Assembly (NCBI GenBank): GCA_023430315.1
Contig: JAEZAW010000179.1
Coordinates: 1-5,230, forward strand
Length of the DNA: 5,230 bases
Reading direction: 5' to 3'
DNA from: Pseudomonadota bacterium
Lineage (GTDB): Bacteria; Pseudomonadota; Alphaproteobacteria; Rhizobiales; Hyphomicrobiaceae
Shown: in pieces, positions 1 through 5,076 of the stretch
Position numbering within the stretch: the stretch's first letter is position 1
Layout of the letters: each line of letters opens with the position of its first letter
Notes under the pieces: generated by a model
Told to the model about the DNA's origin: nothing
Database searches by the model: none
The model's input: only the letters and a program-made list of their open reading frames with translations
Position numbers and translations under genes: made by a program

Positions 1-167
1 ATGTAATCGCTGCCGAGCGGCCAGATCTGGAAATGCGCCAGCAACGGCACGCCGATGAAGGCGAGCACGAGCAGGGCCCAAAGCGCCATCCGGTCCTGGC
101 GGATCGGAAAGATCGCCATGTCCGCAGCGTAGGAGGTCTTGAATTGGCCGGTCTCACGATAGAGCAC
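1..167 (-). CDS. livM: Branched-chain amino acid-type ABC transporter permease, LivM family (N-terminal fragment)
   Basis: The first 55 codons are present; the gene runs off the left edge. It should encode the second inner-membrane permease of a HAAT-type ABC importer, pairing with the LivH protein encoded just upstream. The N-terminus reads VLYRETGQFK then TSYAADMAIFPIRQDR, a soluble lead-in I recognise from many alphaproteobacterial LivM proteins. A hydrophobic helix follows at about residues 28-46 (ALWALLVLAFIGVPLLA). The start is GTG at 167-165: a strong GAGGAGG Shine-Dalgarno at 180-174 sits 6 nt upstream, and no ATG occurs before codon 17. The SD overlaps the TGA stop of livH, with an 11-nt gap, so the two permeases are probably translationally coupled. 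The family is assigned from the N-terminus and operon position; the diagnostic permease loop lies outside the window. Confidence 0.88.
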   Translation of the reverse strand, partial: MLYRETGQFKTSYAADMAIFPIRQDRMALWALLVLAFIGVPLLAHFQIWPLGSDY

Positions 168-173
168 GCCGCG

Positions 174-180
174 CCTCCTC
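174..180 (-). promoter_or_regulatory. Shine-Dalgarno site of livM, overlapping the livH stop
   Basis: GAGGAGG on the minus strand lies 6 nt before the GTG start at 167. Its first two bases are the last two bases of the livH TGA stop codon (181-179). This fixes the GTG start of livM and suggests that ribosomes finishing livH re-initiate on livM. Confidence 0.8.
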
Positions 181-1108
181 AGATGCGTTCAATGATGCGC
201 TCGCCGAACAGGCCCTGCGGCCTGACCAGCAGAACGGCAAGCGCCAGCACGTAGGCGAACCAGTATTCGATGCCGCCGCCGATATGCTGACCGAGATAGA
301 CTTCGGCGACCTTCTCGCCGGCACCGACAATGAGCCCACCGACGATGGCACCCGGCACCGACGTGAACCCACCGATGATGAGAACCGGCAGGGCCTTGAG
401 TGCGAGGAAGACGATCGAGAATTGAACGCCGAGCTTGGTGCCCCATACGGTTGCTGCGACAAGAGCGACCAGACCGGCAACCAGCCAGACCACGAACCAG
501 ATCCAGGTAATGGGAATGCCGACGGACTCGGCGGCCGCGTGATCGTCCGCGACTGCACGCAACGCGCGCCCCGTCTTCGTGCGCTGGAAGAAAATCGCAA
601 GACCTGAAACGAGCGCGCCGGCAATCAGACCACCCCAGACATCGAGCTTGTTCACGAGGAGGCCGCCTTCGAAGAGGCCATCCAGGACGAACCAGGCATC
701 GGTCGGGAAAAGCGACAGCGGATAGACATCCGAGCCGAAGAGCATCTGCCCGCCACCTTCGATGACGAATGTTATGCCAATCGTCGCCATGAAGAGGGAC
801 AAGTCGCTCTGATTGACGAGCGGTCCGAGCACGAGGCTTTGAATGAGTGCCGCCGTGATTGCCATGACGACAGCGGCAAACAACAGAGCGAGCATGATCG
901 CGGCCCACGTCGGCACGCCGCGCGCAACCATGAAGTCGAGCGAGCGCACCAGCGCGAGGCCGGCGAGCAGCACCATCGCACCCTGCGCGAAGTTGAACAC
1001 GCCCGAGGCCTTGAAGATGAGCACGAACCCGAGCGCGACGAGCGAGTAAAGCACGCCCGCCAGGAGACCGCCGACCAGGACTTCCAGGAATTGACCGAGG
1101 ACGAGCAC
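179..1108 (-). CDS. livH: Branched-chain amino acid-type ABC transporter permease, LivH family
   Basis: A 309-aa integral inner-membrane protein, normal length for LivH, forming one of two permease subunits of a HAAT-type ABC importer. It is strongly hydrophobic, with about eight membrane segments. Family motifs are visible: GVFNFAQGAMVLLAG at residues 36-50 (the LivH NFAxG signature), the ATPase-contacting loop TGRALRAVADDHAAAESVGI at 179-198, and the C-terminal ending LLVRPQGLFGE at about 293-303. The start is GTG at 1108-1106, chosen because AAGGAG at 1119-1114 precedes it by 5 nt and because the protein then begins in the usual place, just before helix 1 (LVGGLLAGVLYSLVALG). The gap to the livG stop is 9 nt, so the genes are co-transcribed and probably coupled. 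Next to an acyl-CoA synthetase, the cargo may be a carboxylic acid rather than an amino acid; this is inference. Confidence 0.95.
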   Translation of the reverse strand: MLVLGQFLEVLVGGLLAGVLYSLVALGFVLIFKASGVFNFAQGAMVLLAGLALVRSLDFMVARGVPTWAAIMLALLFAAVVMAITAALIQSLVLGPLVNQSDLSLFMATIGITFVIEGGGQMLFGSDVYPLSLFPTDAWFVLDGLFEGGLLVNKLDVWGGLIAGALVSGLAIFFQRTKTGRALRAVADDHAAAESVGIPITWIWFVVWLVAGLVALVAATVWGTKLGVQFSIVFLALKALPVLIIGGFTSVPGAIVGGLIVGAGEKVAEVYLGQHIGGGIEYWFAYVLALAVLLVRPQGLFGERIIERI

Positions 1109-1113
1109 GCGCG

Positions 1114-1119
1114 CTCCTT
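1114..1119 (-). promoter_or_regulatory. Shine-Dalgarno site of livH, overlapping the livG stop
   Basis: AAGGAG on the minus strand shares its two A bases with the TAA stop of livG (1120-1118) and lies 5 nt before the GTG start at 1108. It supports that GTG as the start of livH and implies coupled translation. Confidence 0.75.
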
Positions 1120-1954
1120 AATGACTGATGCCGAGATAGGCGTCGATGACGCGCTGCTCACGCTGGACTTCGTCCGGCGTACCGTCGGCGATCTTTCGGC
1201 CGTACTCGAGAACGACGACGCGATCCGAGATATCCATCACGACGCCCATGTCGTGCTCGATGAGCGCGACGGTGGTGCCGAGCTGATCATTGACCGTCAG
1301 GATGTAGCGCGACATGTCTTTCTTCTCTTCGAGGTTCATGCCGGCCATGGGCTCGTCGAGAAGCAGGAGATCGGGCTCCATGGCGAGCGCACGGCCAAGC
1401 TCGACGCGCTTCTGCAGGCCGTAGGGGAGCTTTCCGACAGGCGCCTTGCGAATGTGCTGGATCTCGAGGAAGTCGATGATCTTCTCGACGGCCTCGCGGT
1501 GACGGATCTCTTCGGAGAGCGCCGGCCCCCAATGCAGAGCCTGCCAGAGAAGACCGCGACGCATCTTGAGAGCGCGTCCCGCCATGATGTTGTCGAGTGT
1601 GCTCATGCCCTTGAAGAGCGCGAGGTTCTGGAACGTGCGGGAAATGCCCTGCGAAGCGGCGATATAGGGGCGCATCTGGCTGCGCTTCTTCCCCTTGAAC
1701 GTGATCGTACCCTGATTGGGATGATAGAAGCCGTTGATCACGTTCAACATCGACGTCTTGCCGGCCCCGTTCGGTCCGATGATGGCGCGGATCTCACCCT
1801 TGCGAATATCGAAGCTCACGTCGGTGATCGCCTTGACGCCGCCGAAGGCGAGCGAGACGTTGTCCACGGCCAGCACCACATCGCCGATCACGCGATCCGC
1901 GACCACGTGCCCCGCGCCGGCTGCCCCCGGCCGTTCCTGAACGTCCGCCTTCAT
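1118..1954 (-). CDS. livG: Branched-chain amino acid-type ABC transporter ATP-binding protein, LivG family
   Basis: A 278-aa cytoplasmic ATPase that would power the LivH/LivM permease pair. All nucleotide-binding motifs are present in order: Walker A GPNGAGKT at residues 60-67, Q-loop glutamine in RTFQN (Q109), signature LPYGLQK at 176-182, Walker B LLLLDEP at 196-202, D-loop MAGMN at 203-207 and switch histidine H234 in LIEHDM. The long insert between Q-loop and signature (about 120-170) and the ending VIDAYLG are typical of LivG rather than LivF. Two oddities: the signature is LPYGLQ rather than LSxGQ, and about 25 polar residues precede the ABC domain. The start is ATG at 1954-1952, supported by GGGAGG at 1967-1962 (7-nt spacer). 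It overlaps the ligase stop as ATGA (4 nt), a classic coupling arrangement. Confidence 0.95.
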   Translation of the reverse strand: MKADVQERPGAAGAGHVVADRVIGDVVLAVDNVSLAFGGVKAITDVSFDIRKGEIRAIIGPNGAGKTSMLNVINGFYHPNQGTITFKGKKRSQMRPYIAASQGISRTFQNLALFKGMSTLDNIMAGRALKMRRGLLWQALHWGPALSEEIRHREAVEKIIDFLEIQHIRKAPVGKLPYGLQKRVELGRALAMEPDLLLLDEPMAGMNLEEKKDMSRYILTVNDQLGTTVALIEHDMGVVMDISDRVVVLEYGRKIADGTPDEVQREQRVIDAYLGISH

Positions 1955-3948
1955 TCTGCGGCCTCCCTGACCGCCGCCTTGACGGGCGGATACGTCTTCA
2001 TGTCCACGATCTTCACATCGCCCTCGATGACGCCCTTGCGGCCGTCCTCGAAAGTGACCTCGGTCTTGATCTGGCAGCGCGTCGCACCGTCATAGAGGGC
2101 CACGAGCAGCGGCGCGTAACGCTCAGCAATGAAGCTGCGGCGCACCTTCTGCGTCCGCGTGAGCTCGCCGTCGTCGGCATCGAGCTCCTTATGCAGGATC
2201 AGGAAGCGGCGGATCTGCGATCCCGCGACCATCTCCTCGGTGGCGAGTGACTTGTTGAGCTCGTCGATGCGCCGCTCGATCATCGTGTAGACGTCGGGAT
2301 GGGCGGCGAGCTCCTGGTAGCTCGCATAGATGACGTTGTTGCGCTCGGCCCAGTTGCCGACCGAGGTCAGGTCGATGTTGATCATCACGGTCACGAACTC
2401 GCGCCCGTGGCCGATCGCAACGGCTTCCTTGATCTCCGGATAGAACTTCAGCCGGTTTTCGATGTACTTCGGCGCAAACAGCGTGCCGTTGGTCAGGCGG
2501 CCCACATCCTTCGCGCGATCGATGATGCGGAGATGGCCGCGCTGGTCGATGAAGCCGGCATCTCCCGTGTGCACCCAGCCATCGGCCGTCTTCGTCTCGG
2601 CGGTCGCCTCGTCATTCTTGTAGTAGCGCAGGAACACGCCGGGGCTCTTGAAAAGCACTTCGCCGTTCTCGGCGATTTTGATCTGGATATCCGGCCCCGG
2701 CTTGCCCACCGTCTCCGGATAGACCTCGCCATTCGGCTGCAGTGTAATGAAGACGCTCGCTTCGGTCTGCCCGTAGAGCTGCTTGAGGTTCATGCCGAGC
2801 GAACGGAAGAAGCTGAAGAGCTCGGGGCCGATGGCCTCGCCCGCCGTGTAGGCCACGCGCAGGTTCGAGAAGCCCATACGGTTGCGCAGTGGTCCATAGA
2901 CGAGGATGTCGCCGATCCGATAGCGCAGGCGATCCCCAAAAGAGACCGGACGGCCATCCAGAATGGGTTCGCCAACACGACGTGCGACCTTGAGGAAGTA
3001 GTCGAACAGCTTCTTCTTGAGCCAGCCTGCGTCCTCCATGCGCACCATGATCTGCGTGAGCATGTTCTCGAACACGCGCGGTGGCGCGAAGAAGTACGTC
3101 GGGCCGATCTCGCGGCGATCCTCGGTAATCGTGTCGGGACTCTCCGGGCACGACACGCAGAGCGCGCCTGCGAATGCCTGGCCATAGGAGAAGATGTGAT
3201 CGCCGACCCATGCCATGGGCAGGTACGCGATCATGGTGTCGTCAGGCGTGAAATGATCGAAGAGATTGGCGTTGCGCCCGGAGACGACGACGTTCTCCTG
3301 AGTGAGCATCACGCCCTTCGGGCGCCCCGTCGTACCCGATGTATAGAGCACGACACTGATGTCGCTGCCCTTGCCCGCAGCGATGCCGTCGAGCCAGGCT
3401 TTGCGGACGGCGGGATCGGCCTTGAGCGCCGCACGGCCCGCCTCCTGCACGCTCTCGATAGAAACGAGGCTGCTCGGATCGTACTTCTGCAAGCCGCGCG
3501 GATCATTGTAGATGATCTTGCGGATCGTGCCGACGTCGCCGGCAACGGAGAGCACCTTGTCGGCCTGCTCCTGGTTCTCGACGACGGCGTATTTGACCTC
3601 GGCATGCGAGAGGACGTAGGCCATCTCCTCGGCAACGGAATCCTGGTAGACGGGTACAGGTATCGCGCCGAGACTCTGCGCCGCGCAGAACGCCCAGTAG
3701 AGATGCGGTCGGTTGTCACCGATGATGGCGATCGTTTCGCCGGGCGTGAGCCCGAGCAGCTTGAGACCGACCGCGAAGGCTTCGATCTCATCCTTGGTCT
3801 GGGCCCACGTCCACGTCTGCCAGATGCCGTAGGCTTTTTCCCGGAAGGCGGGGCGCGAGCCGTATTGCCGCGCGTTCTGCAGAAGCAGCTTAGGAACGGT
3901 GTCGAGCGCGGACGCGAATGCGTCGGCAGGCGCAGAAATTGCGTTCAC
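1951..3948 (-). CDS. AMP-binding long-chain-type acyl-CoA synthetase (fatty acid/carboxylate--CoA ligase)
   Basis: A 665-aa ANL-superfamily enzyme predicted to activate a carboxylic acid with ATP to an acyl-AMP and transfer it to CoA. Motifs in order: P-loop YTSGTTGRPKG at residues 202-212, LYGQTE at 391-396, GWVHTGD at 457-463 with the ribose-binding aspartate, the hinge region RIIDRAKD at 474-481, and the A10-type region LTRTQKVRR at 597-604 with presumed catalytic lysine K601. At 665 aa it is nearer the long-chain (FAA1/COG1022-like) group than the roughly 560-aa E. coli FadD type; about 60 residues follow the A10 lysine. GTG at 3948-3946 is chosen because GGGAGGAG at 3963-3956 stands 7 nt upstream. 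It leads an operon with livGHM, its stop overlapping the livG start by 4 nt, which suggests it activates what the transporter imports. Fatty, aromatic and phenylpropanoid acids are all possible; no specific symbol is justified. Confidence 0.93.
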   Translation of the reverse strand: MNAISAPADAFASALDTVPKLLLQNARQYGSRPAFREKAYGIWQTWTWAQTKDEIEAFAVGLKLLGLTPGETIAIIGDNRPHLYWAFCAAQSLGAIPVPVYQDSVAEEMAYVLSHAEVKYAVVENQEQADKVLSVAGDVGTIRKIIYNDPRGLQKYDPSSLVSIESVQEAGRAALKADPAVRKAWLDGIAAGKGSDISVVLYTSGTTGRPKGVMLTQENVVVSGRNANLFDHFTPDDTMIAYLPMAWVGDHIFSYGQAFAGALCVSCPESPDTITEDRREIGPTYFFAPPRVFENMLTQIMVRMEDAGWLKKKLFDYFLKVARRVGEPILDGRPVSFGDRLRYRIGDILVYGPLRNRMGFSNLRVAYTAGEAIGPELFSFFRSLGMNLKQLYGQTEASVFITLQPNGEVYPETVGKPGPDIQIKIAENGEVLFKSPGVFLRYYKNDEATAETKTADGWVHTGDAGFIDQRGHLRIIDRAKDVGRLTNGTLFAPKYIENRLKFYPEIKEAVAIGHGREFVTVMINIDLTSVGNWAERNNVIYASYQELAAHPDVYTMIERRIDELNKSLATEEMVAGSQIRRFLILHKELDADDGELTRTQKVRRSFIAERYAPLLVALYDGATRCQIKTEVTFEDGRKGVIEGDVKIVDMKTYPPVKAAVREAAE

Positions 3949-3955
3949 CGTCAGT

Positions 3956-3963
3956 CTCCTCCC
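3956..3963 (-). promoter_or_regulatory. Strong Shine-Dalgarno site of the acyl-CoA synthetase gene
   Basis: GGGAGGAG on the minus strand, 7 nt before the GTG at 3948. It is the strongest anti-SD match in this gap and decides the GTG start, since no ATG lies nearby in frame. Confidence 0.8.
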
Positions 3964-3976
3964 TTACTATCGCCTG

Positions 3977-3992
3977 GTCGCATTAACGCGAC
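3977..3992. promoter_or_regulatory. Dyad-symmetric sequence in the ligase leader (candidate operator)
   Basis: The plus-strand 16-mer GTCGCATTAACGCGAC pairs with its own reverse complement at 14 of 16 positions around a central TTAA; only one symmetrical pair (A/C) fails. It ends 28 nt upstream of the ligase start and 13 nt upstream of its Shine-Dalgarno site. The length and symmetry resemble binding sites of dimeric regulators such as the TetR family, but no regulator gene is in the window. In RNA it could instead form a short hairpin before the ribosome binding site. Confidence 0.4.
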
Positions 3993-4088
3993 TTCTCGCC
4001 GACAGGAACCGCTTCCTTAGTTCAACCCCCGGCCGCGCGCAAGCGCGTGCAGCTCAAGGCTTTCCGAGGTCAGCGGCAGTTATTCAGG

Positions 4089-4116
4089 ACTCTGATGCTT
4101 CCCGCAGGGAGGTCAA
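4089..4116 (-). promoter_or_regulatory. Weak candidate promoter of the ligase-livGHM operon
   Basis: On the minus strand TTGACC (4116-4111) is a good -35 match. It is preceded by an AT-rich stretch with two runs of six T (4134-4129 and 4125-4120), like an UP element. The best -10 is CAGAGT (4094-4089) after 16 nt, matching TATAAT at only three positions. The site is favoured mainly because an operon promoter is expected in this 213-bp gap and because of the AT-rich context. Confidence 0.25.
4098..4112. promoter_or_regulatory. Inverted repeat inside the candidate promoter spacer
   Basis: The core TCCCGCAGGGA (4100-4110) is two perfect 4-bp arms around GCA; a further pair matches at 4098/4112 after one mismatch. 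It abuts the candidate -35 hexamer, where a bound repressor would block RNA polymerase. An 11-bp core of this kind can easily occur by chance in GC-rich DNA. Confidence 0.25.
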
Positions 4117-4149
4117 ATGAAAAAATGGAAAAAACTTGGATTTGCGGCA

Positions 4150-4167
4150 GAATAGGCGCCGCTATTC
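4150..4167 (-). terminator. Possible weak stem-loop at the end of the phosphatase gene
   Basis: GAATAG and CTATTC form a perfect 6-bp inverted repeat around a 6-nt loop, and one arm contains the phosphatase TAG stop codon. On the minus strand the first T run (4134-4129) begins 15 nt after the stem, too far for a classic intrinsic terminator. It may reduce read-through into the ligase operon or protect the mRNA end, or have no role. Confidence 0.2.
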
Positions 4168-4932
4168 GCCGAGAGTAACCACGACGACCGTCGTATTGTC
4201 CTGGTGGGGAATATTGGCCTCCCGGACGGCCGAAATCAGCGCGTCCGCAGTCGCAGCCGCACCGTCCTTGCGAAAGGCCGCGATGACGCGGGCGATCTCG
4301 ACATCGGCGATCGAGTGGATGCCGTCGCTCGCAAGCACGACGACGTCGCCGTCTTCGAGCGCCCAGGGGGCCTGCGACAGATCGACGAGGTCCAGATCCT
4401 CGCCGACGACGGCCGAGCGCAGCATGTGGCGGCGCGGATCGTCCTCGGCTTCCTCTGGCGTGAGCCGGCCCGATGCCACGAGCTTCTCGAGCACCGGCGC
4501 CATGGAATGGTCCTCGTTGAGGCGCGCCATTTCACCGCGCCGGTACAGATAGAGGGGGCTGTCGCCGACGCTGACCCAGCTCGCATGATCGTCGTGGAAG
4601 GCAACGCCGAGAAGCGTCGAGCCCATGCCGCGAAGCTGCGGCTGCAGCGAGACGAGCGCACCAATGGCACCGTTGGCAGCATTCAGCGCCGCCTTGAGGC
4701 GGTGTCGCGCACTGCCCTGCTGCTCGATGTACTGGGCCTCGAAGTTCGTGCACACCGCATCGCTGGCGATGGCACCGCCGGCATGCCCGCCCATGCCATC
4801 GGCGAGAATTGCGAGCAGACGCGTCGGCTCGACCGCGCCGGCATCGTCATCCGAAGGCTGCCAGACTGTTGCAGCATCCTCCTGATAGCTGCGGGCGCCC
4901 TGGCTTGCCCGTATGGCAACCTCAAACTTCAC
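4162..4932 (-). CDS. PP2C-family Ser/Thr protein phosphatase (Stp/PppA-like)
   Basis: A 256-aa cytoplasmic, metal-dependent phosphatase, the usual length for bacterial single-domain PP2C enzymes, predicted to remove phosphate from Ser/Thr residues. PP2C motifs appear in order: RSYQEDA at residues 14-20 (metal-linked E18, D19), LADGMGGHAGG at 43-53 (D45, G46), GMGSTLLGVAF at 102-112, VSVGDSPLYLYR at 120-131 (D124), LNEDHS at 138-143, LASDGIHSIAD at 200-210 (D203) and DNTTVVVV at 245-252 (D245). No key residue is missing. There is no signal peptide or membrane segment, so it is freely soluble. The start is GTG at 4932-4930, with AGAGG at 4944-4940 (7-nt spacer) and the typical short lead-in MKFEVAIRASQGARSYQED. 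The upstream gene ends like an FHA domain, a common partner of PP2C and Ser/Thr kinases. The substrate is unknown. Confidence 0.95.
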   Translation of the reverse strand: MKFEVAIRASQGARSYQEDAATVWQPSDDDAGAVEPTRLLAILADGMGGHAGGAIASDAVCTNFEAQYIEQQGSARHRLKAALNAANGAIGALVSLQPQLRGMGSTLLGVAFHDDHASWVSVGDSPLYLYRRGEMARLNEDHSMAPVLEKLVASGRLTPEEAEDDPRRHMLRSAVVGEDLDLVDLSQAPWALEDGDVVVLASDGIHSIADVEIARVIAAFRKDGAAATADALISAVREANIPHQDNTTVVVVTLGE

Positions 4933-4950
4933 GATCCGGCCTCTGCTCCC

Positions 4951-4969
4951 TGGCCCCGGTTCCGGGCCA
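4951..4969 (-). promoter_or_regulatory. GC-rich stem-loop just upstream of the phosphatase ribosome binding site
   Basis: The plus-strand sequence TGGCCCCGG-TT-CCGGGCCA folds into an 8-bp stem with one bulged C and a 2-nt loop. It lies 6 nt before the weak AGAGG Shine-Dalgarno site and downstream of the candidate promoter, so it would be in the 5' leader. No T run follows, so it is not an intrinsic terminator. It could limit translation or be incidental. Confidence 0.3.
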
Positions 4970-4991
4970 CGGCGCCCGGCGATCCTCCAAT

Positions 4992-5020
4992 GTCATGGGT
5001 CGGCGGGTCCGGAGCGTCAA
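4992..5020 (-). promoter_or_regulatory. Candidate promoter of the phosphatase gene
   Basis: On the minus strand CTTGACG (5021-5015) contains the full CTTGAC favoured at alphaproteobacterial -35 elements, here with hexamer TTGACG at 5020-5015. Exactly 17 nt later stands CATGAC (4997-4992), three matches to TATAAT. A transcript would start near 4985, giving a leader of about 50 nt before the GTG at 4932. The spacing is ideal and the -10 poor. Confidence 0.35.
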
Positions 5021-5076
5021 GGGGGCTTCATGCCGGCCACAGTGGCTCTTGCCGAAGCTCTGGCCTCACACTTTCC

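Noticed and set aside
839..2095. 418-codon open frame on the plus strand
   Set aside because: It is antisense to livG and parts of livH and the ligase, whose motifs are unambiguous. Its translation is rich in R, H, E and D with no recognisable domain, as expected of a shadow frame in GC-rich coding DNA.
2299..4020. 573-codon open frame on the plus strand
   Set aside because: It lies opposite the acyl-CoA synthetase gene and shows no domain; long antisense frames arise from GC-biased third codon positions.
4004..4047. Short inverted repeats AGGAA/TTCCT (4004-4017) and CGCGC-AA-GCGCG (4036-4047)
   Set aside because: Five-bp arms are expected by chance in GC-rich DNA, and neither is placed against a clear promoter or coding signal.
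4136..4552. 138-codon plus-strand open frame opposite the phosphatase
   Set aside because: Low-complexity S/R/A-rich translation, antisense to a gene with every PP2C motif intact; no supporting family features.
4922..4996. 24-codon minus-strand ORF (ATG at 4996) overlapping the phosphatase start
   Set aside because: It has no Shine-Dalgarno site, its ATG lies inside the candidate -10 element, and the translation is R/P-rich without recognisable features.
5025..5058. Nested inverted repeats (GCTTC/GAAGC and GCCAC-A-GTGGC) after the FHA-like gene, considered as a terminator
   Set aside because: The arms are only 5 bp, the inner repeat has a 1-nt centre that cannot form an RNA loop, and no T run follows on the minus strand.
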